Positions 16,901-24,285 of a stretch of DNA of 64,000 nt are shown here, one piece after another. The stretch comes from CAZDDB01 sp963843285. GTDB lineage: Bacteria; Acidobacteriota; HRBIN11; JAKEFK01. Position numbers and translations under genes: made by a program. Where the stretch lies: the NCBI GenBank assembly GCA_963843285.1, contig CAWJJO010000006.1, positions 124,001-188,000 of the forward strand, read 5' to 3'. Under the pieces are notes generated by a model. That model ran no database searches. It was not told where the DNA came from and worked only from the letters and a program-made list of their open reading frames with translations. Position 1 is the stretch's first letter. Each line of letters opens with the position of its first letter.

Positions 16901-17068
16901 AGACCTTGCAGTTGCTTGAGAATTGCAAGAAACACGCTGTGGGAAATCATGGAGGATTATTCTACTATCAGCCAGGGGATCATCCAGGTACTTGTGCAGC
17001 AGATTCAATCCCTGACCGAGCGCCTGACCTCCATAAAAGATCTTGCTATAACAGAGTCAAAGCCTTGA
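13943..17068 (+). CDS. Nucleotide-transporter-like/HEAT/cNMP-binding fusion protein
   Basis: 1041 residues in three parts. Residues 1-420 form about 12 membrane helices resembling ATP/ADP translocase (NTT/Tlc)-like proteins, with LKSLRDAFFLSHY after the first helix. Residues about 430-780 are helical repeats of HEAT type (for example LLSDPSDQVRKATLKSIEAA). Residues about 890-1035 form a cyclic-nucleotide-binding domain (VFKEGEVASEFIALLNGEVEL-like, then FGMHEVLTEQPRFFSATA). The phosphate cassette has Met where Glu is usual. Such NTT-HEAT-cNMP fusions are known in free-living bacteria, with undetermined substrate. Start is GTG 13943. This is the second gene in 10 kb carrying cNMP domains. Confidence 0.78.
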   Translation: MNVFQRLDHKERRTVLVSFSLLFFVICAFVILKSLRDAFFLSHYHASALPKFMAASTALSALAAAGYLRLYKHFSARRIAQLSFFCFSVATYVLLKGFRYSHDMLAAFLYLWVGIFGTIVPVQAWMMVSWQFSTRQAKVVMGVIAAGATLGSITGGFLARWLSGAFGVWAMLPAAGWSIFLAFAASLFLKGDETAPESSLPPPDHETAHRRKFIITLLALVAVSTIAFTLIEFLFKTSAQAHHRSAVNLANFFGSFYAILGIITLVVQITGIPPFLRRFGVPPSLHALPLSLFIANGLFLITGSFGAVILLRGTEDSLRHSIDRSTLEVLYVALPGPVRTRVKSLIDTIGVRIPEAATSLLLILLFTAGMASAHLISVLNAGVIIVWLVLAFLLGSIYYPSLLKEQIQGKNLDFDSVRKDLFTKDFYRVLPEIFRNAEKDTILGILEILETSDKRWLGRYLLIALEHEDPEIRLKSLVLLFDQDANLSDQIKHLVSDKDNRIRREAVHYLCVRSRSPQKIGSKFEEDPDPVIRTAICTCSRRGVLTKGSYAKLEKFVDDFNDTDGIDVRLEVAHVLKYTKSSLDSIRLLKRLLSDPSDQVRKATLKSIEAARPAALIPELLRISRYSILTAEVSSALASYGKILFPQLERILNDRTQMIRQKKIALKVAADIGGNQALALILKVAGHENLTLRFSAIKALNHLKKNQSLRKFHPALRRLLNDEIRTLQREINRAQAFTARPDGIMNRVVRQRIVWAAERVFRYLGLFYDSDFIYYAYLAWTGDDDRRTDTALELLEQTLSPDLRGRIVPLLEMQKQINTETTKEERSRAFHSYMKEGDPLLVASAIEELSRRELLDWLPPQIHVNPLVVETLNRRKRMTDEPNTMDAEQPLTKIQKMEALSKIDLFSKLGPQELLLLADQATDVQFESGQIIFKEGEVASEFIALLNGEVELTRESERVSLIGPGESFGMHEVLTEQPRFFSATAIRPCSCLRIARNTLWEIMEDYSTISQGIIQVLVQQIQSLTERLTSIKDLAITESKP

Positions 17069-17194
17069 GTTTGTCGTAGCAGAATCACCTACAACCCTGT
17101 CCTGTCCAGCGCTCCCTCACTTCTTTGGAATATCTACATTAGAGCCGGGAAAATTGTGCTACTGCAAGTGTTTGGCGAATTGTACCCTTCATAC

Positions 17195-19756
17195 ATGAAC
17201 GCAAAATATCTAAAGCAGAGTCATTCGAATCAATTGAGTGATCTGATCGAAAGGTTCATTCTCGTGCTCCACGATCGCCCGCAATCCGTATTGATCGTTG
17301 CGGGTTCTTTTTTGGGGATGAGTTTGCTTTTTGTAGGTCTTTGCATTCATTCCGTCAATCAACAGCTCGAATTCATGAGCGACCGATTACAGACACATCG
17401 CTGGGCTCTGCCATCCCCTGTCTATGCAGTTGGACCGGAACTGCAGAGGGGACTGCCTGTAAATCAACAATGGCTGGTTCGTCATCTGGAAAGACTGAAC
17501 TACCAGCGGGTGTCGGAAGGCATTCTTAAAAATGCACAATATTCGATAGGTCAGGACGAGATTTCGTTCAGAAATCGATCCGGTAATGCACAGGCTCCTG
17601 CGTCGCTGGTATCAGTCCAATTCAAAGGCGATCGTATTGTGCGGTTGCAGAACCCGGAAACCGGAAAAGAGATTAGCAGCTACCATCTCGAACCGGAGGA
17701 GATCAGCCATCTCTTCGGATCTAAATGGGAGAAGCGAACTCTGGTCCGGCTCCGGGATCTGCCTCCTCATCTGCCACAAGCCGTGCTGGCGATCGAAGAC
17801 CGCCGCTTTTTTTCTCATCACGGTGTGGACGTCTTCGGAATTTTACGGGCAGGTTGGAAAAACTTGCGTGGATCCGGCCGTTTGCAAGGCGCCAGCACAA
17901 TCACGCAACAGCTAATCAAGAATTTTTATCTGACCCGTGAGAGATCGCTTCGTAGAAAAGTTCAAGAAGCTGCCATGGCGATTCTTCTCGAAAGAAGACT
18001 CGAGAAGAAAGAAATCCTTGAACTATATCTCAATGAGATTTATCTCGGACAACAGGGTCCGGTGAGCATTCACGGTGTGGAGGAAGCCAGCAGATTATAT
18101 TTCGGAAAGGATGTCCGGCTTCTTTCGGTGCCGGAGGCCGCTTTGCTTGCGGGAATGATCCAGGCTCCGCAAAAGTACAATCCATATCTTCATCCGGAAC
18201 GCGCCAAGGCGCGGCGCGATGAAGTTCTGCTCGCCATGAACAAGGTCGGCAGCATCACACCACAACAGATGGCAGATTATGCGAATGCACCTGTTTCAGT
18301 CCATTCTATCGATCCGGAAGTGAACAAAGCGCCGTACTTCGTCGATTACATCGGTAGACAGCTCCTGCAGACTTATAGCGCCGAAGAGCTTCATCGGGCG
18401 AATTTTCATATCTACACTACGCTGGATCTGGAGATGCAGGAGGCTGCGGAAGCCGCTCTGGCAAAGGGTCTTGCCTCTATCGATCGCTTTCGTTATCGCA
18501 AAACGGGAAAGCACGCGCAGGGTTGTTTGATTGCAATTGAACCGGCTTCGGGATCTGTTCGCGCATTTGTGGGAGGGCGTGAATACTCCAAGAGCCAGTA
18601 CGACCGCATCACGCAGGCGTTTCGTCAACCTGGAAGTACGTTCAAGCCGATCGTTTATGCAGCCGCTTTGCAGTCTCCAATTCAATCGCAGGATCGCTTT
18701 TTTACACCTGCAACACTGTTGTCGGATCAACCATGGATGATACAGGAAACAGGCAGCATCTGGGCGCCGCATAATTACGATGGCTCATATCACGGAATTG
18801 TAACGACCAGAGCAGCACTGGCACAATCGATGAATATCGCAACCGTTCGACTTTCGCAGGAAGTAGGACTCAACAGGATCGCATCTCTTTCCCGCACTCT
18901 CGGATTTGAAAATATCAAGCCATATCCTTCACTAGCTCTGGGCGCATTCGAAGCCAGTCCGTGGCAATTGGCACAGGCTTATACTGCTTTTGCGAATGGC
19001 GGAAAACGAGCACGACTCATGACCGTTAGCGAGATCACTGATGCCGACGGTGTAACGTTGCATCAGAACCAGATCCGCCGAACGCCGGCCATCAGTCCCC
19101 AGGTGGCGTATCTCCTCGTCGATATGATGAAAACTGTTGTCACCTCGGGAACGGCCGCCTCCGTGCGACGTTCCGGATTTAGTCGACCGGTAGCCGGTAA
19201 GACAGGAACTACTGATGATTTTCGCGACGCCTGGTTCGTGGGTTTCACTCCTGATCTCATGTGCCTTGTCTGGACCGGCTACGATGACAACACGCCGCTC
19301 AGGATGAATGCAGCGCAGGCTGCCGTTCCTATCTGGACGGATTTCATGAAGAAGGCAACGCTCACGATGCCGGTTCGAGATTTTCAAAGACCTTCCGGGA
19401 TCGTTTCCAGACTCATTGATCCATATACGGGAAAATTGGCGAGCGATTCCTGTCCAGACGTTGTGCAAGAGCTGTTTCTGGAAGGAACAGAGCCACTGCA
19501 ACGGTGCAGCGATTACTATCACAACATGCCGCAAGACGCACTCACCGGGCCTCAATATCGAGGAAACAATACTTATCAAGCGGCAATTCAGAGACAGATG
19601 GATTCAAACGAGGAATATGCTCCTTCTGAATATTCGGAAACAGAATACGCGGATGAATCAGAACTGAAAGAGCAGGTTAAAGAGCCCGCCCAACAGTTTA
19701 TTTATTTTGCAGCCCCTTCGAAATCCCACGAATCCAATGATGACGATGCGAATTGA
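17195..19756 (+). CDS. Class A penicillin-binding protein (transglycosylase/transpeptidase)
   Basis: 853 residues; an upstream GTG at 17156 would give 866. Builds peptidoglycan on the outer face of the inner membrane. One N-terminal helix (VLIVAGSFLGMSLLFVGLCI) is followed by GT51 motifs EDRRFFSHHG, GASTITQQLIKN and RRLEKKEILELYLNEIYLG. The transpeptidase has the SxxK motif in RQPGSTFKP, SxN in QSMNIATV, and KTG in AGKTGTTDDF, so both activities look intact. The C-terminal tail after about residue 800 is acidic and Gln/Glu-rich. A G-rich/C-rich hairpin (19763-19784) follows the stop but has no T-run. Confidence 0.93.
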   Translation: MNAKYLKQSHSNQLSDLIERFILVLHDRPQSVLIVAGSFLGMSLLFVGLCIHSVNQQLEFMSDRLQTHRWALPSPVYAVGPELQRGLPVNQQWLVRHLERLNYQRVSEGILKNAQYSIGQDEISFRNRSGNAQAPASLVSVQFKGDRIVRLQNPETGKEISSYHLEPEEISHLFGSKWEKRTLVRLRDLPPHLPQAVLAIEDRRFFSHHGVDVFGILRAGWKNLRGSGRLQGASTITQQLIKNFYLTRERSLRRKVQEAAMAILLERRLEKKEILELYLNEIYLGQQGPVSIHGVEEASRLYFGKDVRLLSVPEAALLAGMIQAPQKYNPYLHPERAKARRDEVLLAMNKVGSITPQQMADYANAPVSVHSIDPEVNKAPYFVDYIGRQLLQTYSAEELHRANFHIYTTLDLEMQEAAEAALAKGLASIDRFRYRKTGKHAQGCLIAIEPASGSVRAFVGGREYSKSQYDRITQAFRQPGSTFKPIVYAAALQSPIQSQDRFFTPATLLSDQPWMIQETGSIWAPHNYDGSYHGIVTTRAALAQSMNIATVRLSQEVGLNRIASLSRTLGFENIKPYPSLALGAFEASPWQLAQAYTAFANGGKRARLMTVSEITDADGVTLHQNQIRRTPAISPQVAYLLVDMMKTVVTSGTAASVRRSGFSRPVAGKTGTTDDFRDAWFVGFTPDLMCLVWTGYDDNTPLRMNAAQAAVPIWTDFMKKATLTMPVRDFQRPSGIVSRLIDPYTGKLASDSCPDVVQELFLEGTEPLQRCSDYYHNMPQDALTGPQYRGNNTYQAAIQRQMDSNEEYAPSEYSETEYADESELKEQVKEPAQQFIYFAAPSKSHESNDDDAN

Positions 19757-19871
19757 TACGTCGGGGGGAGCTTTCGTCGCCCCCATCGTGACAGACGGCT
19801 GGTTTTTCTCTGTACATAAGAAAAAGTTTCATGTGATAGATTCCCGGCGCTCTCGTCGTTAGAATGCATGT

Positions 19872-20585
19872 ATGCATGACTTCAAAGCATCATTACTCGC
19901 ATCGTTAGCACTCAGTATGGCCTTTTTCGGGAACTCTCCAGGACATTGGGATCCCGGAGCCACTGGTGAGTTTCTCCGCAAGGCGCCCCCAATTGAAAGG
20001 AAGGAAGTTTCGCCAGCCGACGATGCAATTTCATTCACTTATAAGAACAGGAAAATCTTTGCCCAGATGAATGTTGTGAACGATTCGGAAGAATTGAAGT
20101 TTCTTGTTTCCCGAGGGAATGATTTCAGACTGCTGCGCGTGATGAAATCCGAACCCGGGGAAGGATTTGAGTCTCCGGTTCTATTTGAGTCCGGTGGAGA
20201 AGGCTATTTTTATGTGGCTACCACTCCATCCGGATCCAGTGGTTTTGTCACAGAAGCCATTTTCTGGATTGCGCCCGACAGCAGTCTGCATTCGGTTGGA
20301 TTCGAACAGGCCGGGCGCGTGTTCGAAAATCAACTTCGTGACGGTGAGATGGTCCTCACCGGAGGACCAGGAATTATCTTTTCCAACCAGGGATTGGAAT
20401 TTGAATTCTTGATCGCCAGGCCGGAAGATCCGCACTGCTGTCCCACCGGAGGAACGATTACAGGATCCTACCGGATTGTTGGCGGGAAACAGTACAACCC
20501 TGCAACGAAGCAGTATAGCTGCACCTTCAAAATTGTCCCCGACACCTATCAACGAGACACATCATCTGATGTAGCCATGCGCTAA
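19872..20585 (+). CDS. Hypothetical secreted protein
   Basis: 237 residues, not recognised. A hydrophobic N-terminus (about 5-22) suggests export. The rest is beta-rich with no membrane helices. A notable HCCPTGGTITGSYRI segment lies about residues 191-205 and one further Cys near 218. It stands alone between the PBP gene and an R1 repeat that begins right after the stop. No convincing ribosome site was seen. Confidence 0.6.
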   Translation: MHDFKASLLASLALSMAFFGNSPGHWDPGATGEFLRKAPPIERKEVSPADDAISFTYKNRKIFAQMNVVNDSEELKFLVSRGNDFRLLRVMKSEPGEGFESPVLFESGGEGYFYVATTPSGSSGFVTEAIFWIAPDSSLHSVGFEQAGRVFENQLRDGEMVLTGGPGIIFSNQGLEFEFLIARPEDPHCCPTGGTITGSYRIVGGKQYNPATKQYSCTFKIVPDTYQRDTSSDVAMR

Positions 20586-20587
20586 TG

Positions 20588-20640
20588 GAGCGCAGGCTTC
20601 CAGCCTGCATCATGGACCGCAGGCATCTTACCTGCATCAA
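20588..20640. repeat. Palindromic intergenic repeat, family R1, copy 3
   Basis: GCGCAGGCTTCCAGCCTGC, then ATCATGGACC, then GCAGGC...CCTGCATC. Same two-hairpin layout as at 1598-1644 and 2924-3003. It lies between convergent genes, where it could double as a transcription stop. Confidence 0.75.
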
Positions 20641-20652
20641 GAAATGTAGAGA

Positions 20653-21360
20653 CTACGAAGTCAGCTTCATGACAAGAGCTTCGGTGCGGGGAGTCGTCGA
20701 ATAGTTCGTAATTCCTTTTTCATCCACGAACTTGTAATAGACCACAGGCCGTGGTTTTACGATTGCCCTTTTCCCATTCCACGGCACATAACTTGTCTGG
20801 CCGCTGTAGAGCGCGAGAACTTTTCGCACATAGTTTTGAGTTTCGGTATATCTAGGGATGCCGTGAAATCGCTGTACGGCGTTCTCCCCGGCGTTATAGG
20901 CCGCAACGCTCAACGATATGTCGTTGTCAAAGAGCTGCGTCAGAAATTTTAAGTATCGCACTCCGCCTTCAATGTTTTCAGCCGGATCAAAGATCCTGTT
21001 GACTCCGAAACGGTTGGCAGTTGCCGGCATCAGCTGCATCAACCCGCGTGCCCCGGCGGGCGACACTGCTTTGGAATTGTAAGCTGACTCTACATGGATG
21101 ACTGCCTTCACCAGCGCAGCATCCATCCCATGACGGCCGGCAATATCTTCAATGATGGCATCATAAGTGTGAACACGCTGTGGATAGAGGGATTGAGAAG
21201 AACGGTCTGCCGCTTCAGACTCTACGTGAACAGAAGGAATATTGTAGTAAACTTTCTTCCCGGCTTCTGAGCTGCAGCGAATTTCGTCTGCATATACTGC
21301 GGAAAACAACATCGTGAGTAAGGAAAATGACAAGAACAAACCATAAGCTTTGAATTGCAA
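20653..21360 (-). CDS. Secreted lytic transglycosylase (SLT domain)
   Basis: 235 residues. A signal peptide (about 1-24, ending SAVYA) is followed by a short linker and a Slt70-type lysozyme-like domain. It cleaves the glycan strands of peptidoglycan with 1,6-anhydro-muramyl ends. Catalytic Glu lies in VKAVIHVESAYNSKAVS; the family motifs GARGLMQLMPATA and YNAGENAVQRF are present. The start is TTG 21360, supported by AGGAGGT upstream; no ATG fits before the signal peptide. It fits the group of cell-wall genes in this part of the window (PBP, M23, L,D-transpeptidase). Confidence 0.88.
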   Translation of the reverse strand: MQFKAYGLFLSFSLLTMLFSAVYADEIRCSSEAGKKVYYNIPSVHVESEAADRSSQSLYPQRVHTYDAIIEDIAGRHGMDAALVKAVIHVESAYNSKAVSPAGARGLMQLMPATANRFGVNRIFDPAENIEGGVRYLKFLTQLFDNDISLSVAAYNAGENAVQRFHGIPRYTETQNYVRKVLALYSGQTSYVPWNGKRAIVKPRPVVYYKFVDEKGITNYSTTPRTEALVMKLTS

Positions 21361-21486
21361 TTTGCACCCGACCTCCTATGACACAGTCTAGAGAGAAGAT
21401 AGGCGCAAAAGCGGATTTGTCAAATTTTCTACGAAAGTGATGTAACAGTCTTGCCGGGAGCGTGTCGCATTTTCCGCGACACACAG

Positions 21487-22317
21487 CTATCTCTTGGTTT
21501 CTTTCCCCGGAATTGGTGGGATCGTTCCGATTGCTTCGGCCTGCATATCCTGGCTATACGGATCTTTCCAAACCACATGCATCGACTGGTGATCATTTCG
21601 AAACAATGCAATATTTGCTTTGTATCTTACTTTAAGGGAGGCGGGCAGGCATGCGTCTCCATAATGGCGTTGATCATACTGGATTTCAGCTTCACTGATT
21701 GTGGCGAGAACGCCAAGACCAAATCGGACTGGATTGGTTAATCTTGCTTCAGCCCGAAGGACATGAAAATTTTCATCCACCCAGACGGTCCCGGTTAGAT
21801 GGTTTATCACGCGCTCTAACCGGTTCCGTTCAGGTAGTGTCGTCGTCTTTGGCTGAAAGGAGAGCACATAGGAGGATCCAGGTTGGGAGGGAAGTATCTT
21901 AAAATCGTACTTATCGTATATTTCCCACCACCGGATCTCTTTTAACTCCTGCTGAATCCCGCTCGGTTTGGATTTCTGATAGACCGCTTTCTCAAAGTCC
22001 GCGCGACGTTTGTCTTCCTGACTGCGTTCTCGTCGCGTAAGGTCTCTGGAGGCGATCTGGATGAGTTCATTATATGGTTTCCCGAGAACCCACGTGGTCC
22101 TGTAGAGCTTTTCTTCTTGTTTCTTCACCCCTCCGTTGCTATCCATTTTTGTAATGGTTACAGTCTGGGTAAATCCATGATGCGACTGCGCCTGGACATC
22201 CTGTTTGACCACATGGGCAATCTTTTCAACGAGGGGCCGAGTGGATGCCGAATCCTCGGCAAACACAGGCCCCGCAACAAATGAGATCGATAGAAGCCAG
22301 GCCGCAGTCTTTCTCAT
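21487..22317 (-). CDS. Secreted LolA-like outer-membrane lipoprotein-sorting family protein
   Basis: 276 residues with a signal peptide (about 1-20, ending GPVFA). The body is a beta-rich fold like LolA/LolB-related carriers, with NHLTGTVWVDENFHVLRAE and a C-terminal KVRYKANIALFRNDHQS segment. The assignment rests on pattern only. The role would be periplasmic binding of lipid or lipoprotein. Start ATG 22317 is 2 bases after the stop of the preceding DUF1328 gene, so translation is likely coupled. A longer reading frame to 22584 exists but would run through that gene and lacks a signal peptide. Confidence 0.5.
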   Translation of the reverse strand: MRKTAAWLLSISFVAGPVFAEDSASTRPLVEKIAHVVKQDVQAQSHHGFTQTVTITKMDSNGGVKKQEEKLYRTTWVLGKPYNELIQIASRDLTRRERSQEDKRRADFEKAVYQKSKPSGIQQELKEIRWWEIYDKYDFKILPSQPGSSYVLSFQPKTTTLPERNRLERVINHLTGTVWVDENFHVLRAEARLTNPVRFGLGVLATISEAEIQYDQRHYGDACLPASLKVRYKANIALFRNDHQSMHVVWKDPYSQDMQAEAIGTIPPIPGKETKR

Positions 22318-22319
22318 GG

Positions 22320-22481
22320 TTACACTACTCTGCGACGGAAGATTACGGACACGAGGAACAGCACGAGAAAAACAACAAACAACAGTTTCGCGATTCCCGC
22401 CGCTGCGCCTGCAATCCCGGCAAAGCCGAGAATACCCGCCACGAGCGCTACAATTAAGAAAATTAGCGCATAGTTCAACAT
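22320..22481 (-). CDS. DUF1328-family small membrane protein
   Basis: 53 residues, almost entirely two hydrophobic helices, with the family signature LVAGILGFAGIAGAAAGIAK and a basic RRR tail. YtjA-like proteins of this family are conserved small inner-membrane proteins of unknown role, often stress-linked. The second of two close ATGs (22481) is chosen because AAAGGAG lies 6 bases upstream; the first overlaps that site. It sits between an lmo0937-type gene and the LolA-like gene on the same strand. Confidence 0.85.
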   Translation of the reverse strand: MLNYALIFLIVALVAGILGFAGIAGAAAGIAKLLFVVFLVLFLVSVIFRRRVV

Positions 22482-22555
22482 AGTCATCTCCTTTAGTTTT
22501 TGGGTATCTGCCGGCGGCCTCCCGGCGGCCGGCCTCTACCATGAAAAGTGTTGTC

Positions 22556-22705
22556 TCAGATTGGCCGTCGACCCTGAATGACACGAATCAAAATCACAAC
22601 AATGGCCAGAATCAACAGGATGTGAATGAACCCCGACATAGTGTAGGAGCTCACCATCCCCAGTAACCACAGAACCAACAAAATCACAGCGATTGTTTCA
22701 AGCAT
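22556..22705 (-). CDS. lmo0937-family (DUF5670) small membrane protein
   Basis: 49 residues. The N-terminal MLETIAVILLVLWLLGMVSS and the following YTMSGFIHILLILA helix match the lmo0937 family closely. Two membrane helices and a basic tail. Function is unknown; the family is common near general-stress genes. Good ribosome site AAAGGAG before ATG 22705. First in a run of three same-strand small envelope genes. Confidence 0.88.
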   Translation of the reverse strand: MLETIAVILLVLWLLGMVSSYTMSGFIHILLILAIVVILIRVIQGRRPI

Positions 22706-22842
22706 TTTTCTCTCCTTTAGTGATTTGCGATGGCTAACAAATCAAAGGTAGGGGAAGGAGAGAAGTGAAGGTATCGGACATGCACGTATTCTGATGTAGA
22801 GGGCGTAGTGGAAAAGGGTCATAATTTCGACTACAGTCGAGA

Positions 22843-23499
22843 CTATTCAACCAGCCGGTTTTGCAACGCGTAACGGATTAATTCCGCATCCTTTGTCATC
22901 TTCATCTTGTCCAGGATACGTGCCCTGTAAGTGTTAATCGTGTTGACGCTCAGCGTGAGATCGTTCGCGATTTCTTTTGGAGATTTGCCAAGCGCGATCA
23001 TGCACATGACCTGGTATTCCCGGTTGGACAACGTTTCATGTAACGGCTTTCCGATATCCGTTTCAAGCTGAAATGCCAGTTTTTCAGAGAGAGATACACT
23101 CACATACTTTCTCCCTCCAACGACCTTTCTGATCGCATTGATCAGTTCCTCAGCTGCACAGTCTTTGGTGAGATACCCTGCAGCTCCGGCTTTCAATGAG
23201 CGTGTAGCAAATCTGTCTTCCGGATGCATGCTGAGGATGAGGACGGGAATTTTGGGATATTGTAGTTTCAAGTCCTTGAGGACCTCCAGACCACTTTTCC
23301 CCGGCATCGAGATATCCAGTACAACCACATCTACGGGCTCCCTATTGACGTGTTCCAGAACTTCATCTCCACTTTGCGCCTCTCCGGTCACCTTCAGATC
23401 GGAAGCCGTTCTAAGGATTTTCTTCAGGCCTTCGCGAATCAGGACATGATCGTCCGCGATCAGGACCCTAATTTCAGCCAAATCCGTACTCCGATTCAA
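22843..23499 (-). CDS. NarL/FixJ-type response regulator (copy 1)
   Basis: 218 residues. Receiver domain (about 9-125) with phospho-acceptor Asp62 in VVVLDISMPGKSG and acidic pair ADDH (15-18). C-terminal LuxR-type DNA-binding domain with LSNREYQVMCMIALGKSPKE and the recognition helix LSVNTINTYRARILDKM. Activated by phosphorylation, likely from the kinase at 24286-26679. It closely resembles the regulator at 23643-24275, so it is a duplication. The start is TTG 23499, preceded by GGGGAG. A 143-base gap separates it from copy 2. Confidence 0.92.
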   Translation of the reverse strand: MNRSTDLAEIRVLIADDHVLIREGLKKILRTASDLKVTGEAQSGDEVLEHVNREPVDVVVLDISMPGKSGLEVLKDLKLQYPKIPVLILSMHPEDRFATRSLKAGAAGYLTKDCAAEELINAIRKVVGGRKYVSVSLSEKLAFQLETDIGKPLHETLSNREYQVMCMIALGKSPKEIANDLTLSVNTINTYRARILDKMKMTKDAELIRYALQNRLVE

Positions 23500-23642
23500 C
23501 GTTTTCTCCCCGGCATCGTCCTAAAGACGAGCCTTCAAATAAATATAGCGTGCCGGAGTTCCGGTACGGTGTAGACCAGAAGCGTCTTGCGTGTCGTGCA
23601 ATTAGCTACAAGGGGGAACCCGGATTGGTTACGAGGAAACTG

Positions 23643-24275
23643 CTAATCGATCAGCTGGTTTTGAACTGCGTAGCGGATCAATTCCGCATCTGTTTTCATA
23701 TTCATTTTTTCCAGGATGCGTGCGCGGTAGGTATTGACGGTGCTCATGCTCAGAAACAGCTCAGCGGCAATTTGTCTCACGCTTCTTCCCGCGGCGATGA
23801 GACACATGACCTGGTATTCGCGATCGGAGAGACCTTCATGGAGAGGCTTCCCCGTATCCGTTTCCAGATCGAAGGCAAGCTTTTCGGCCAGGGCAGGACT
23901 GACGTACTTTCTACCTTGAACCACTTTTCGAATTGCATTGATCAAATCATCGACTGCGCTTTCTTTTGTTACGTAGCCGGATGCTCCGGCTTTCAAAGCA
24001 CGGACGGCAAAGCGGTCTTCGGGATGCATGCTGAGAATCAAGACAGGAAGTTTGGGATATTGCTCCTTCAGATCCTTGAGCAGCTCGAGACCGCTTTTTC
24101 CCGGCAACGATATATCCAGAATCACCACGTCCAGTTCGCCTTTCTTCACTTCTTCGATGACTTCACGGGCATTTTGAGCCTCGCGAATGACTGAAATCTC
24201 CTGAGCTGCTTTCAGGATTTTCTTCATACCCTCACGGATGAGAGCATGATCGTCTGCAATCAGTACCCTTAACAT
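23643..24275 (-). CDS. NarL/FixJ-type response regulator (copy 2)
   Basis: 210 residues, same layout as copy 1: receiver with Asp54 in VVILDISLPGKSG, then a LuxR-type helix-turn-helix (LSDREYQVMCLIAAG; LSMSTVNTYRARILEKM). The start ATG 24275 lies 10 bases after the kinase stop codon, so this copy is the likely cognate partner in an operon. The two copies differ mainly in the first ten residues and in the HTH, which suggests altered operator choice after duplication. Confidence 0.93.
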   Translation of the reverse strand: MLRVLIADDHALIREGMKKILKAAQEISVIREAQNAREVIEEVKKGELDVVILDISLPGKSGLELLKDLKEQYPKLPVLILSMHPEDRFAVRALKAGASGYVTKESAVDDLINAIRKVVQGRKYVSPALAEKLAFDLETDTGKPLHEGLSDREYQVMCLIAAGRSVRQIAAELFLSMSTVNTYRARILEKMNMKTDAELIRYAVQNQLID

Positions 24276-24285
24276 CTCGCTCCTA

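Noticed and set aside
19763..19784. G-rich/C-rich hairpin after the PBP gene as a terminator
   Set aside because: No T-run follows the stem directly; it was mentioned only as a note.
22318..22584. N-terminal extension of the LolA-like protein
   Set aside because: It runs through the DUF1328 gene in another frame and lacks a signal peptide.
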